Source: Ferranicluibacter rubi (GTDB lineage: Bacteria > Pseudomonadota > Alphaproteobacteria > Rhizobiales > Rhizobiaceae). Taken from it: a DNA stretch of 64,000 nt. Both the position numbers and the translations under genes were made by a program. Below, in pieces: positions 8,262-20,355 of the stretch. A model generated the notes under the pieces. That model did not search any database. It had not been told where the DNA came from and worked only from the letters and a program-made list of their open reading frames with translations. The stretch spans positions 1 through 64,000 of the forward strand of contig NZ_JAANCM010000009.1 in the NCBI RefSeq assembly GCF_011603255.1, given 5' to 3'. Position 1 is the stretch's first letter; every line of letters starts with the position of its first letter.

Positions 8262-10160
8262 ATGTCGTTTCAAAATCTTTCCATCCTGAAAAAGGTCGGG
8301 CTGGTCGTCCTCGTGATGGGACTGTCCTCCGCCGCCATCGCCGCCGTGGGCATACGGGGCATCGGAGCGCTGGAGGAGACGATGGTTTCCGTCGGTGCGC
8401 GCGAGGAGGTCGCCCGCGAGGCGATGGATCTGCGGGTCGACGTCATCTCCATCAGCCGCATGACCTACCAGCTGGCCGCAGAGCCGGCCAAGGCGGCGGA
8501 TGTCCGCACCGAGGCCGCGCGGCGGCAGAGCGAGATGCTGGCACGCCTGCCGAAGATCGAGGCTGCCGCCGACGCGACGCAAAAGGCCCAGATCAAGACG
8601 GTCGAGGAGAAGCTCACGTCCTATTTTGCCACGATCGATGCGATGGTGGACGCGGCAGCCGCACCCAGCGCCGACACCGCCTCCATGGCAGGGCCGCTCG
8701 GCCTGGCGCTCGATGCGCAGAAGGCAGTAACGGCCGCGGTCAAGGTTTACAGCACTTATTCCGGCGATGCGCTGGCGGCCGCCCGTGCCGAGGCCCTGCA
8801 AAGTTCGTCCACGACCATGTTCGTCGCGATCGGCGCCGCCATTGCCGCCATCGCACTCGGCGGCTTCGTCAGCCTGCTGGTCGCGCGCCGCGGCATTGTC
8901 GCTCCGGTCCGCGAGATGACCGGGGTCATGCGCGAGCTGTCCGAGGGACGGCTGGATGTCGGCACGATGGACACCGCGCGCCGTGACGAGATCGGCGAGA
9001 TGGCGCGGGCGCTCGACGTCTTCCGCCGCAACGCTATCGCCATGCGGGACATGAAGGCACAGGAGGCGGCCCTGCAGGCGAGCAGCAGCGACCTCCAGTC
9101 GAGCATCGCCTCCGTCGTTGCCGCCGCTGTTGCCGGCGACTTCACGGCGCGTATCGATCGCGATTACGGATCGCCCGACCTCAACCGCTTTGCCGCCAGC
9201 GTCAACGAACTGGTCGGCAGCGTGGACCAAGCGATCGCCGAACTGCGCCGCGTCATCGAAGCGCTGTCGCAGGCCGACCTGACGCAGAGCATGAACGGTC
9301 GGTTCCAGGGCGCGTTCGGAGAACTGCAGGCCAATGTCAACGCGACGATGGTGACGCTGCGCTCTACCATGGAGAGCGTGCGCGGCGCGGGCTCGACCAT
9401 TTCGGAAAGCTCGGCGGAACTGAGCGGGGCGGCGAACGACCTGTCGAAGCGCACCGAGCAGCAGGCCGCGGCGCTGGAAGAGACGGCGGCGGCCCTCGAC
9501 GAGATCACCGCCACGGTCCGCACGGCCTCCATGCGGGCGAACGAAGCGCAGGACATGGTGCGCGAGACCAAGGCCAGCGCCGAACGGTCCGGCGCCATCG
9601 TGCGCAGCGCCGTCGATGCCATGGGACGGATCGAGGACTCCTCCAGCCGTATCGGGCAGATCATCGGCGTGATCGACGAGATCGCCTTCCAGACCAACCT
9701 GCTCGCGCTGAATGCCGGTGTGGAAGCGGCGCGCGCCGGGGAAGCCGGTCGCGGCTTTGCCGTCGTCGCGCAGGAAGTCCGCGAGCTTGCCCAGCGTTCG
9801 GCCAATGCCGCCAAGGAGATCAAGACGCTGATCAGCGCCTCGGCTTCGGAAGTCGAGGGCGGCGTGACGCTGGTGCGCTCCACCGGCACGGCACTGCTGG
9901 AGATCGAGAAGCTGGTCAATCAGGTCAATGGTCATGTGGAGAGCATCGCCACGGCCTCGCGCGAGCAGGCCACGGCGCTGGGCGAGATCAACACCTCCGT
10001 CAACCACATGGACCAGATGACGCAGAAGAACGCCGCCATGGTGGAAGAGACGACGGCCGCCAGCGAGACCCTCGCCGACCAGAGCCGCCAGTTGCAGCAG
10101 CTCCTCGCACGGTTCCGCCTGGAGCAGGGTTATGAGGCCGGTGTGCGCCGCGCGGCGTGA
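8262..10160 (+). CDS. Methyl-accepting chemotaxis protein
   Basis: A 632-residue chemoreceptor. One membrane helix (about residues 10-32), a helical periplasmic sensor region of about 150 residues, a second helix (about 185-207), then a HAMP domain starting near residue 210 ([16 protein letters not shown]). The cytoplasmic signalling domain contains the conserved hairpin tip [20 protein letters not shown] near residue 472, which binds CheA and CheW. A second HAMP-like stretch lies at about 285-345. The start is the ATG at 8262 with CCGGAG nine bases before it; the open frame upstream lacks a ribosome site. No CheR-tethering pentapeptide is seen at the C-terminus. The ligand is unknown. Confidence 0.93.
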   Translation: MSFQNLSILKKVGLVVLVMGLSSAAIAAVGIRGIGALEETMVSVGAREEVAREAMDLRVDVISISRMTYQLAAEPAKAADVRTEAARRQSEMLARLPKIEAAADATQKAQIKTVEEKLTSYFATIDAMVDAAAAPSADTASMAGPLGLALDAQKAVTAAVKVYSTYSGDALAAARAEALQSSSTTMFVAIGAAIAAIALGGFVSLLVARRGIVAPVREMTGVMRELSEGRLDVGTMDTARRDEIGEMARALDVFRRNAIAMRDMKAQEAALQASSSDLQSSIASVVAAAVAGDFTARIDRDYGSPDLNRFAASVNELVGSVDQAIAELRRVIEALSQADLTQSMNGRFQGAFGELQANVNATMVTLRSTMESVRGAGSTISESSAELSGAANDLSKRTEQQAAALEETAAALDEITATVRTASMRANEAQDMVRETKASAERSGAIVRSAVDAMGRIEDSSSRIGQIIGVIDEIAFQTNLLALNAGVEAARAGEAGRGFAVVAQEVRELAQRSANAAKEIKTLISASASEVEGGVTLVRSTGTALLEIEKLVNQVNGHVESIATASREQATALGEINTSVNHMDQMTQKNAAMVEETTAASETLADQSRQLQQLLARFRLEQGYEAGVRRAA

Positions 10161-10183
10161 GGTTTGGCGGAAAAGGATGACGA

Positions 10184-10212
10184 GGGGCGCAGACGATGTC
10201 CGCGCCCCTTTT
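10184..10212 (+). terminator. Rho-independent terminator of the chemoreceptor gene
   Basis: GGGGCGC (10184-10190) pairs with GCGCCCC (10202-10208), followed by TTTT; the loop contains a further GAC/GTC pair. Confidence 0.85.
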
Positions 10213-10273
10213 GTATTTCAGATGTGTGGCGTTCTGACCGCCTGTTCGCTCCGCGGTTCCGAAGGGCAGCCGA

Positions 10274-12205
10274 TCACATCACCGGCTGCGGAAACAGCTC
10301 CGCGTGAGTTTCGAAGAAGCGGTCGGTGCCGTAGCGTTTGCCGAACATCATGTCGTGCTGGAGGAAGCGGTAGTCGCGCAGCACGGAAGGGATCTTCTTG
10401 TTGCGGGACCAGGCTTCGGTGTCCTTGCCGGCGGCGTCGATGAGCATGTAGCGGTCGACGACGTGGTAGCGATTGAAGACGTCGCCGAGGAAGGCGGTGT
10501 AGTATGGGTGCTCGAAGCCGCCGGTCTTCAGGATCTGGTAGGAGAGGAAGGCCGGGCTGATGGTGCCGACGTTCTTCACCGGGCCGGTCTTGTTCGACCA
10601 GATGACCAGCGGCGTCTCGTGGCTCGCCGCCATCTGCTCGACCGTGCCTTTGCGCGACGCCGTGACGTCGGGCATGTAGCCGGTGGAGGTATAGACGGTG
10701 TTCAGCGGCGGCAGGTGGTCGCCGAAGAGCACGATGATGGTCTCGCGGTCGCGTTCCTTGGCCCAATCCATCAGCATCTTCAGGCTGTCATCGGCCTCCT
10801 TCACGCCCTGCGCATAGGTTTCCAGCACCTGCCGGTCGTTCTCCGGCAGGTCGCCTTCAACCTTGATGGTGTTGTGCGCATAGCGGTTGGCCTCGTAGGG
10901 GCCGTGGCCCTGCAGCGTCACCGTGAAGAAGAAGAACGGATCGCGCAGTTCGTCGGCTTGGCGCATGATCTCTTTGGTCAGGGATTCGTCGGAGGTGAAG
11001 ATGCCGCGCTTCTCCATGGGCGGCAGGTTTTCCTCCGAGCGAAACTGCTCGAAGCCGAAGGACTTGTAGACGGCGCTGCGGTTCCAGAACCAGCCCTGGA
11101 ACGGGTGGACGGCGCGCGCGACATAGCCTTCGCCGCGGAAGAAGGTGGCGAGCGAGGGGATCGGGTTGCGGATGTACTGCTGGTAGGGAATGCTGCCATA
11201 GGGCAGGAAGGCATTCGAGAAGCCGGTCAGCGCCTCGAACTCGACATTGGCCGTCATGCCGCCGAACTCCGGCGAGAAGACGTCGCCGGACTGCATTTCG
11301 CGGATCGTCGGCATGGGATCCGGCGTGAGCTTCACGTTCGGCAGGCGGGTCGGATCCCAGAAGGATTCGCTCATGAGGACGATGACGTCGGGCTTGCCGC
11401 GATGCGACGTGCCGGCGGGCACAGGCTCGGTCGGGATCGCGTCGATGGCGTTGGCCATGTAGCCGGGAGGGGCCGCGACGTTCGCCATCGGCAGGTTCAG
11501 CACGAAGGCGAGCGTGAAGCCGTTGTGGCGGTAGTTTTCGGTCTGGTCCCACATGATGGGGATGATCTGCAGCCGGTCGCGCACCCAGGAGAACTGGTTG
11601 TAATCCATCAGGTGGTAGAAGCCGCCGAGGAGCGGCAGGGCGACCGCAAGGCGCGCAATGCGCTGGCGGCGCGTGAGCCTCGGGAACCGGCGCCAGGCGT
11701 GGCGGATGAGCCAGGTGAGGCCGGCCAGCGACAGGACGAGGCCGACGGCGATACAGATTGCCGTTCCTGGCCGATCGCGCACAAGAACGGGCATCAGCTC
11801 CAGGATCTGGCGGCCGAACAGGAAGTCTGTGGGATAGAGCGGATCGGAGAGGAAGATCTGCTTCTGGCGCGTGATGAGCGCCGGGACCAGCGCCAGCGGG
11901 GCGAGCAGGACGAGCCCGTATTCCGCGCGGCCGACGATGGCATCGACAGCGAGGAAGAGCAGGAAGAAGACGAAGGCCGTGACGAAGGCCGGGCGGGCAG
12001 GATCGAGGAGGAAGGCGTAGGCTTCGGCTGCCGAATTGCGGGCGATCCACTCGACGATGAAGATCAGCGAGACTGCCAGCAGAAACGAGACGACGATGCC
12101 GCGGATGTTGGACAGGATCTTCGACGGACGCAGGTCCTGGACCGCTGTCGGTCCATAGACGTCCACGGAGGGTTTGACGTTCACGGCTGACTGAAAACTC
12201 GCCAT
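10274..12205 (-). CDS. LTA synthase/phosphoglycerol transferase family membrane sulfatase
   Basis: A 643-residue protein with about five N-terminal membrane helices (within residues 34-200) and a periplasmic alkaline-phosphatase-fold domain. The metal-site Glu lies in VLMSESFWD (Glu280), the likely nucleophile Thr318 in GGMTANVEFEALTG, and a C-terminal metal motif reads VLFGDHLPP. This is the architecture of LtaS/OpgB enzymes that transfer phosphoglycerol from phosphatidylglycerol. In rhizobia the known substrate of such an enzyme is periplasmic cyclic beta-1,2-glucan (CgmB), but no glucan gene is nearby, so the acceptor is a guess. It is divergent from the TolB-like gene. Confidence 0.82.
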   Translation of the reverse strand: MASFQSAVNVKPSVDVYGPTAVQDLRPSKILSNIRGIVVSFLLAVSLIFIVEWIARNSAAEAYAFLLDPARPAFVTAFVFFLLFLAVDAIVGRAEYGLVLLAPLALVPALITRQKQIFLSDPLYPTDFLFGRQILELMPVLVRDRPGTAICIAVGLVLSLAGLTWLIRHAWRRFPRLTRRQRIARLAVALPLLGGFYHLMDYNQFSWVRDRLQIIPIMWDQTENYRHNGFTLAFVLNLPMANVAAPPGYMANAIDAIPTEPVPAGTSHRGKPDVIVLMSESFWDPTRLPNVKLTPDPMPTIREMQSGDVFSPEFGGMTANVEFEALTGFSNAFLPYGSIPYQQYIRNPIPSLATFFRGEGYVARAVHPFQGWFWNRSAVYKSFGFEQFRSEENLPPMEKRGIFTSDESLTKEIMRQADELRDPFFFFTVTLQGHGPYEANRYAHNTIKVEGDLPENDRQVLETYAQGVKEADDSLKMLMDWAKERDRETIIVLFGDHLPPLNTVYTSTGYMPDVTASRKGTVEQMAASHETPLVIWSNKTGPVKNVGTISPAFLSYQILKTGGFEHPYYTAFLGDVFNRYHVVDRYMLIDAAGKDTEAWSRNKKIPSVLRDYRFLQHDMMFGKRYGTDRFFETHAELFPQPVM

Positions 12206-12231
12206 GGCCGGCTCCCTTCACAAATTCTTCG

Positions 12232-12255
12232 CATGACTGTCATACCGATGTCATG
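12232..12255. promoter_or_regulatory. Inverted repeat in the divergent sulfatase/TolB-like promoter region
   Basis: CATGAC (12232-12237) and GTCATG (12250-12255) form a dyad with a 12-base spacer, 27 bases upstream of the sulfatase ATG (on the minus strand). TGTCAT also repeats directly within it. It could be a regulator site; no family can be named. Confidence 0.3.
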
Positions 12256-12347
12256 TTGAACAGGGGATGAATGTGCTTTCCCACGCACAATGCCTGTGAT
12301 TTCATTGTTTTCGGTGGGGTGTTGCATTCCCGCGCGGAGGAGACGGC

Positions 12348-13175
12348 ATGCGCAGTTCGGTCGAGATATTCACTGTGGAAACAGGCGAGACGCAGGTGGT
12401 CTGGCAGACAGACCGGCTGGTGGAGGCGCCGAATTTCGCGCCCGACGGCAACGGCCTGATCGTCAACGACGATGGCCGGCTCTGGCGCCTCGGTCTCGAT
12501 GGCGGAGAGCCGGAGATGATCGACACGGGCTTTGCAGGCAGATTGAACAACGACCATGGCGTTTCGCCGGATGGGCAACGGCTCGCGATCAGCGACAAGA
12601 CGGAATTCGGGAAATCTGCGATCTACACGCTGCCGATCGGCGGGGGAACGCCGACGCTCGTGACCCCGAACCTGCCCTCCTACTGGCATGGCTGGTCGCC
12701 GGATGGCAGGCGGCTGACCTATTGCGGCATTCGCGACCAGGTGTTCGATATCTACACGATTGCCGTCGATGGCGGCGAGGAGACGCGCCTGACGCGGGGC
12801 GAAGGGCGCAATGATGGGCCGGACTATTCGGCCGACGGGCGCTGGATCTATTTCAACTCCAGCCGGTCTGGCCACATGCAAATCTGGCGGGTGCCAGCGG
12901 AGGGCGGGCCGGCGGAACGCATCACCGACAGCCCCTATGGCGACTGGTTTCCGCATCCCTCGCCGGATGGCCGCAGCGTCCTCGTCATTTCCTATGACGG
13001 CGATGTGTTCGACCATCCGCGCGACCTGACGGTGCGGCTGCGGCTGATGGACCCTGACGGCGGCAACGCCCGGGAATTGTTCGAGCTCTTCGGCGGGCAG
13101 GGCACGATGAACGTGCCGAACTGGTCTCCGGACGGGAAGAGCTTCGCCTTCGTCCGCTATGCGCCGGTGTCGTAA
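12348..13175 (+). CDS. TolB-like beta-propeller (PD40/WD40-like) protein
   Basis: A 275-residue protein made of repeated propeller blades; the phrase pattern [58 protein letters not shown] marks six PD40/TolB-type repeats at about 45-residue spacing. There is no signal peptide, so unlike TolB it is probably cytosolic, or a propeller without its partner domain. Function is unknown; some relatives are annotated as Tol-Pal-like or biopolymer proteins. The ATG at 12348 follows GGAGGAGAC. It is convergent with the DUF2865 gene, stops nine bases apart. Confidence 0.8.
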   Translation: MRSSVEIFTVETGETQVVWQTDRLVEAPNFAPDGNGLIVNDDGRLWRLGLDGGEPEMIDTGFAGRLNNDHGVSPDGQRLAISDKTEFGKSAIYTLPIGGGTPTLVTPNLPSYWHGWSPDGRRLTYCGIRDQVFDIYTIAVDGGEETRLTRGEGRNDGPDYSADGRWIYFNSSRSGHMQIWRVPAEGGPAERITDSPYGDWFPHPSPDGRSVLVISYDGDVFDHPRDLTVRLRLMDPDGGNARELFELFGGQGTMNVPNWSPDGKSFAFVRYAPVS

Positions 13176-13184
13176 GCGCCCGTC

Positions 13185-14426
13185 TCAGTTCGTCTGCTGC
13201 TGCTGGTAGCCGGGGCCTGCGGGGTGGTGCAGGTCGATGGAGGATTCCTCGGCCGGCAGGAAGGAGGGGCCGACCTGGCGGACGCGGTTCGCCTTGGGGT
13301 CGTAAGGCCGCTCGTTGACGGCGGGCGAGGGTGTCTCGACAGGCGCCGTGGCCGGAAGGAACACTTTCGGGGCGGCAGGCTCCGGGGCCGTGGGTGCGGC
13401 GGTGGCGGGTTGCGGCTTCGTGGTGATGGTGACCACCGCCTTGTCGGATGGGGTGCTCATGCGGGGAGCGGGTGCATCGGCGGGCAAGGTCGAGAAACCG
13501 GAACCCGGGTTCGTGGCGGCCGATTGCGACGGAATGCGGCAGCCGCACTGGCTGCGGGCAGCGGGGCTTCCGCTCTTGTAGGCGAACGCCGTGGGCAGAT
13601 CGGTATAGGGGCTGCCGGTGCTGGCCGAGATCATGTCCTGCGTCTCGCCGGTCAGCGGATGATAGTAGAGTTCGGTCGTCGCCCCCGGGCAGCGTGCGCT
13701 GCAGGTTTGCGCATCGCGCTCGAAATCGTCCGGCGTGGCGTTGGCGGAGATCGGGAAGAACGAGCCGTCGCAGGTGCGCACGCACATGGTGCGCAACGGA
13801 CCGTCCTGCGTCAGGAGATGAAGGTTGGGGGCGGACAGGTCCGTTATCGGCGGCTCGGACACAGGCCCGTCGGAAGGCCCCCTCAGGCTCGTCTCTTCGC
13901 TGCCGATCGGCGGGAGGTCGGCGATGATGTTGCGGAAGCGGCGAGGTTCGGATGCATCTGGCCCCGAGACCGACGCGCTGACGAGATCGCTGTCGACCGC
14001 CTCGCAGCGGTTGGCCTGCAGGGCCACCAGCACGCGGCGGCGGGCGGCGTCATCGTCCGAGCCCGCAATCTCTTCCGCGCGATGCGCCTTCAGGTCCGCG
14101 AGATCTTCGCTGATGGCGGTGATGCGGTTGTCGAGGTCGGCGCAGGCCTCTTCGTTGTCGCCATTGATGACGGTGACGCTGTCCGTGCTGCAGCCGAGCG
14201 CCCGCTGCTGGCTGCGCGCACTGCGAAGCTCCAGATTCTGGCGCGTGATGGCGCCGGTAACGTTGCGCTGCCGGGTGTCGTCATAGCCGCTGTCGTTCGA
14301 CACCGTCTCGGGCAGGTCGGCGAGGCGCGCAAACAACCTGTCGCAGAGCGGAGAGGCTTCGGCACCCGCGGACAGGCACAGGAGCGGCGCGAGCAATGCG
14401 GCCATGGACACTCTGCGGATACTCAA
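13185..14426 (-). CDS. DUF2865 family secreted protein
   Basis: A 413-residue protein with a signal peptide (cleavage near residue 24, AEA-SP). A coiled region (about 60-140) is followed by the Cys-containing core TMCVRTCDGSFFPIS and CSARCPG, the DUF2865 hallmark of Rhizobiales, and a long Pro/Thr/Ala-rich tail ending in QQQQ. Eleven or so Cys residues suggest periplasmic disulfides. Function unknown. It lies downstream of maeB on the same strand, separated by 147 bases holding two hairpins. Confidence 0.75.
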   Translation of the reverse strand: MSIRRVSMAALLAPLLCLSAGAEASPLCDRLFARLADLPETVSNDSGYDDTRQRNVTGAITRQNLELRSARSQQRALGCSTDSVTVINGDNEEACADLDNRITAISEDLADLKAHRAEEIAGSDDDAARRRVLVALQANRCEAVDSDLVSASVSGPDASEPRRFRNIIADLPPIGSEETSLRGPSDGPVSEPPITDLSAPNLHLLTQDGPLRTMCVRTCDGSFFPISANATPDDFERDAQTCSARCPGATTELYYHPLTGETQDMISASTGSPYTDLPTAFAYKSGSPAARSQCGCRIPSQSAATNPGSGFSTLPADAPAPRMSTPSDKAVVTITTKPQPATAAPTAPEPAAPKVFLPATAPVETPSPAVNERPYDPKANRVRQVGPSFLPAEESSIDLHHPAGPGYQQQQTN

Positions 14427-14452
14427 ACGTCGCCTGCCTCGGTGGGAATGTC

Positions 14453-14501
14453 CGGTCTCCCGGAGAGACCGATAAGATCCGCGCCCTCGGGAAGCGCGGA
14501 T
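14453..14501 (-). terminator. Two tandem hairpins between maeB and the DUF2865 gene
   Basis: CGGTCTC (14453-14459) pairs with GAGACCG (14465-14471), and ATCCGCGC (14477-14484) pairs with GCGCGGAT (14494-14501). They lie 73 bases beyond the maeB stop on the minus strand. Neither has a T-run, so they may be processing or weak termination structures, or part of the DUF2865 leader. Confidence 0.4.
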
Positions 14502-14573
14502 AAGACGATATCATAGACGCTTTGCATCTCTCTGCAACGCGCCTCGCGATCACATTCGCGCGGCCAGAACGGT

Positions 14574-16886
<2,313 letters not shown>

Positions 16887-16999
16887 CGCGTCAGTACCCT
16901 CTTTCAGAACGGGGTTCTTCTGGCACGAATTCGCCGGTGCGTACAGTTCGCGGCACAGGTTTTGGCAGGCTTCTCACATTCACGTGTTGTGTTGTCATG

Positions 17000-17026
17000 C
17001 TCCTGAAACAGGAGTCTGTTTTCAGG
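17000..17026. promoter_or_regulatory. Competing hairpins ahead of the metallophosphoesterase gene
   Basis: CTCCTG (17000-17005) pairs with CAGGAG (17009-17014), while CCTGAAACAG (17002-17011) can instead pair with CTGTTTTCAGG (17016-17026). The two folds are mutually exclusive and lie 32-58 bases before the next start codon at 17058, in the region divergent from maeB. Confidence 0.35.
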
Positions 17027-17057
17027 AATAGCAGGATCTGAAACCCGGAGAGGACTG

Positions 17058-17897
17058 ATGGACCAGAGAGTGAGCGAGCCTGCCGTCCGGCATTTCCGGA
17101 CCCTGTTCATTTCCGACGTGCATCTGGGCTCCAAGGCCGCAAAGACCGATTACCTGCTCGATTTCCTGCGCCTGCACGATGCCGATACGATCATCCTCGT
17201 TGGTGACATCGTCGATGGATGGCGGCTGAAGCGCTCCTGGTACTGGCCGCAATCCTGCAACGATGTGGTGCAGAAGCTGCTGCGCAAGGCCCGCAAGGGC
17301 ACGCGGATCATCTATATCCCCGGCAATCACGACGAATTCCTGCGGGCCTTTCCCGGTATGCATTTCGGCGGCATCGAGGTGGCCTCGCGCCACATTCACG
17401 AGAGTGCCGACGGACTGCGCTATCTCGTGCTGCATGGAGACGAGTTCGACGTGGTGGTGCGCAATGCGCGGCTGCTCGCCTATCTCGGCGACTGGGCCTA
17501 CGACACGGCGATCGTCATCAATATCGGGCTTGCCGCCGTGCGCCGCCGGCTCGGCATGCCCTACTGGTCGTTTTCGGCCTGGGCGAAGCAGCAGGTCAAG
17601 CACGCCGTCAATTTCATCGGCGAATTCCAGACGGTCGTGGCCGCGGAAGCGCGCAAGGCCGAGGCGGACGGCGTGGTCTGCGGGCATATCCACCATGCGG
17701 TGATCGAGGATATCGACGGCATCCGCTATATGAATTCGGGCGACTGGGTGGAAAGCTGCACGGCGATCGCTGAGCATGCCGACGGGCGCATGGAACTACT
17801 CACCTGGAACGTGCTGGCCGGCGCACCGCAGCCCGCAGAGGACAGCAGCGAGGCCCAGGCTCTGGTTGGTTCGTTTCTCGCGCGGCACGCCGCCTGA
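17058..17897 (+). CDS. LpxH-like metallophosphoesterase (UDP-2,3-diacylglucosamine diphosphatase family)
   Basis: A 279-residue calcineurin-like phosphoesterase. The dinuclear metal motifs are present in order: SDVHLGS near residue 19, GDIVDGW near 50, GNHDEF near 94, HGDE near 130, and GHIHHA near 213. The family annotation is UDP-2,3-diacylglucosamine hydrolase, the lipid A step before LpxB, but most alphaproteobacteria use LpxI for that step, so this may be a paralogue with another phosphodiester substrate. The ATG at 17058 follows GGAGAGGA. Confidence 0.75.
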   Translation: MDQRVSEPAVRHFRTLFISDVHLGSKAAKTDYLLDFLRLHDADTIILVGDIVDGWRLKRSWYWPQSCNDVVQKLLRKARKGTRIIYIPGNHDEFLRAFPGMHFGGIEVASRHIHESADGLRYLVLHGDEFDVVVRNARLLAYLGDWAYDTAIVINIGLAAVRRRLGMPYWSFSAWAKQQVKHAVNFIGEFQTVVAAEARKAEADGVVCGHIHHAVIEDIDGIRYMNSGDWVESCTAIAEHADGRMELLTWNVLAGAPQPAEDSSEAQALVGSFLARHAA

Positions 17898-18016
17898 GCC
17901 GGGTCGCTTCCGGAAAGAGCCGGTGACGGTCATCTCCCTGTTTTCGGGAGAGGTTCGCACTGGCGCGGTCTACCCGGGCCATGATAACCGGCAGGATCGA
18001 CATCAGGTCATCCCGA

Positions 18017-19240
18017 ATGGATTCTTCCTCTTCGCCAAGGTTCCATGAGCCGGCGCCGCCTTCACGATTCGTGGCGCGGATCGCGCTGCTCTTTAGCGCG
18101 CCGCTGTTCATCAACGGGTTTGCGCTGCCCTTCTTCCCGGTCTGGCTGGCCTCATTGTCGTTCGATGCAGCGCAGATTTCGGTGATCCTGGCGGTACCGA
18201 TGTTCGTGCGGGTGTTTTCTGCGCCGGTCGCGGGAATGATCGCGGATAAGCTTGGCGAGCGGACGCGGCTTCTCCTCTGGTCGGCCGGACTGTCGCTGCT
18301 GACGGCGCTCGGGCTGTTCGTGTCCCACGCGTTCTGGGCGGTACTGGCCATCTACACGCTGCAGGGCGTTGTCTATTCGCCCTATGTGCCGATCGTCGAG
18401 GCTGTGGCGCTGACCGGCGTGCGGCGCTGGGGCTTCGACTATGCGCGGATGCGGCTGTGGGGCTCCATCGCCTTCATTTGCGCGACGATGATCGGCGGCG
18501 CGCTGATCAGCCGTTTCGGCGCGATGATGGTGCTGCCGGCGATGACGGTGGGCTTCGTCGCCATGGTCGCGGTCACGTTCCTTGCGCCGCGCGTCGGAGC
18601 GCCGCGGCGTCCCTCCACGCTGACGACGCTGGCCGACCCGCCGCCGAAGGCGCTACGCGCGCCGGACATCCAGATGCTGCTGATGGGCGTCGGGCTCGTC
18701 AACGGCAGCCACGGCATGCTGTTTGCGTTTTCGGCACTCTACTGGACGAGCATCGGTTTCTCGGGGACGGAGGTGGGGCTGCTCTGGAGCGCCGGCGTCG
18801 CGGCGGAGATCGCCATGTTCGTCGCGGCCAAAATGATCCTCGTGCGGGTCAGCCTCTGGGGGATGATCTTTTCGGGCGCGGGGCTTGCCATCCTGCGCTG
18901 GCTCGTCTTTCCGCTCGATCTCGGCTTCTGGGGCTATTTCGCGCTGCAGTGTTCCCACGCCTTCACCTACGCCATCATGCATACGGGGCTTCAGACCATG
19001 CTGGTGCGCCGTGTGGCCGAGCGGCAGGAGACGGCGGCGCAAGGGCTTTACTTCTTCTATACCGGTATCTTCACGGCGCTTTGCACCTTCGTCTCCGGCA
19101 TCTTCTATGGCTGGTTCGGCGTGCACGGCTTCCTGTCCATGGCGGTCGCCGCCTTCATCGGCTTTGCGCTTCTCATCGTCGCCTGGACGATTCAGCCCCA
19201 GAGTTCCGGCTCCAGCGGCATGAGCAGCGAGCCCTCATAG
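18017..19240 (+). CDS. MFS transporter (HcaT/phenylpropionate-permease-like)
   Basis: A 407-residue membrane protein with about twelve predicted helices and a cytoplasmic loop near the middle, matching the short MFS_1-like family that includes HcaT. Substrate unknown. The frame also opens at 17981; I chose the ATG at 18017 because the extra residues are polar and have no better ribosome site. The last 49 bases overlap the 3' end of dgcA on the opposite strand. A link with dipeptide metabolism is possible from the neighbour but not shown. Confidence 0.82.
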   Translation: MDSSSSPRFHEPAPPSRFVARIALLFSAPLFINGFALPFFPVWLASLSFDAAQISVILAVPMFVRVFSAPVAGMIADKLGERTRLLLWSAGLSLLTALGLFVSHAFWAVLAIYTLQGVVYSPYVPIVEAVALTGVRRWGFDYARMRLWGSIAFICATMIGGALISRFGAMMVLPAMTVGFVAMVAVTFLAPRVGAPRRPSTLTTLADPPPKALRAPDIQMLLMGVGLVNGSHGMLFAFSALYWTSIGFSGTEVGLLWSAGVAAEIAMFVAAKMILVRVSLWGMIFSGAGLAILRWLVFPLDLGFWGYFALQCSHAFTYAIMHTGLQTMLVRRVAERQETAAQGLYFFYTGIFTALCTFVSGIFYGWFGVHGFLSMAVAAFIGFALLIVAWTIQPQSSGSSGMSSEPS

Positions 19241-20172
19241 CGCAGGCCCGGCTCGCGGTCGCGCGCAAGCAGCAGCGGACCGTCGAGGTCGACGAAGGCA
19301 GCGCCTTGCGCGAGAAGGGCTGCGGGCGCCATGGCAAGCGACGTGCCCACCATGCAGCCGACCATGACGTCGAGGCCGAGTGTGCGGGCCCGGTCGCGCA
19401 TGTCGAAGGCGTGGGTGAGGCCGCCGGTCTTGTCGAGCTTCATGTTGACGGCGTCGTAGCGGCCGGCGAGGTGATCGAGATCAGCGATGGTGTGGACGCT
19501 TTCATCCGCACAGACGGGAACCGGCCGGGGGACGCGGGCGAGGATCTCGTCATGGCCAGCCGGCAGCGGTTGCTCGATGAGCGCGATGCCCGCTTCCTCG
19601 CAGACGGCGAAATGTGCCGCCAGATTATCCTCCGTCCAGCCCTCGTTGGCATCGAGGATGATGATTGATTCGGGGGCGGACCGCCGGACCGCACGGATGC
19701 GGGCAGTGTCGTCCGCGGTGCCGACCTTGACCTTGAGGACCGGCCGGAAGGCGGCTTCCGCCGCACGGGCTGCCATCGTCTCGGCGTCGGCGAGCGAGAT
19801 CGTGTAGGCGGTGACGAGGGGTTGCGGCATAGGAAGACCGGCGAGCTGCCACGCGGGAAGGGCACTCTTCTTTGCCTCCAGGTCCCAGATCGCGCAATCC
19901 ACCGCATTGCGGGCCGCACCCGGCCGCATGATGCGGGCGAGTTCGGCCCGGCCGATGCCGCGCTCGATCGCGTGACGGCAGGCCTCGATGGCCGCGACGA
20001 CGCTTTCGATCGTCTCGCCGTAGCGGGCATAGGGCACGCATTCGCCGATGCCGCTCGTCACGCCCTCCCGCAGCCGGCAGGTGACGACGGAGGCTGCCGT
20101 TTTGGAGCCTCGCGAAATGGTGAAGTGCCCGGCGATGGGAAAATGCTCGATGGTGATCTCAAGCGTGGTCAT
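19192..20172 (-). CDS. dgcA: L-Ala-D/L-Glu-type dipeptide epimerase (enolase superfamily)
   Basis: A 326-residue enolase-superfamily enzyme of the muconate-lactonizing subgroup. The catalytic Lys pair is seen in LKVKVG and NMKLDKTGG, and the metal ligands in ILDANEGW, IEQPLP and CADESV, all in family order. Such enzymes epimerise L-Ala-D-Glu from peptidoglycan turnover. The symbol dgcA is the one used for this family in rhizobia. The start is the ATG at 20172 (MTTLEITIEHF); the long open frame upstream is not used. The 3' end overlaps the MFS gene by 49 bases. Confidence 0.82.
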   Translation of the reverse strand: MTTLEITIEHFPIAGHFTISRGSKTAASVVTCRLREGVTSGIGECVPYARYGETIESVVAAIEACRHAIERGIGRAELARIMRPGAARNAVDCAIWDLEAKKSALPAWQLAGLPMPQPLVTAYTISLADAETMAARAAEAAFRPVLKVKVGTADDTARIRAVRRSAPESIIILDANEGWTEDNLAAHFAVCEEAGIALIEQPLPAGHDEILARVPRPVPVCADESVHTIADLDHLAGRYDAVNMKLDKTGGLTHAFDMRDRARTLGLDVMVGCMVGTSLAMAPAALLAQGAAFVDLDGPLLLARDREPGLRYEGSLLMPLEPELWG

Positions 20173-20355
20173 CTGCGTATAGCCCTTCCGAAACGATCCT
20201 TCCACAAGACGTGGCATCCACATCACGGTCGTCAACTGCCTGTCGTCACGATTGTCCCCGGCGTCTTTTCCATCGGTGACATCGTTAACGCCAGTCGCTA
20301 TGAGTGTTGGCTGATCGCTCCCGATGCAACCTTTGCCCAGAGAATTTAGAGCCGC

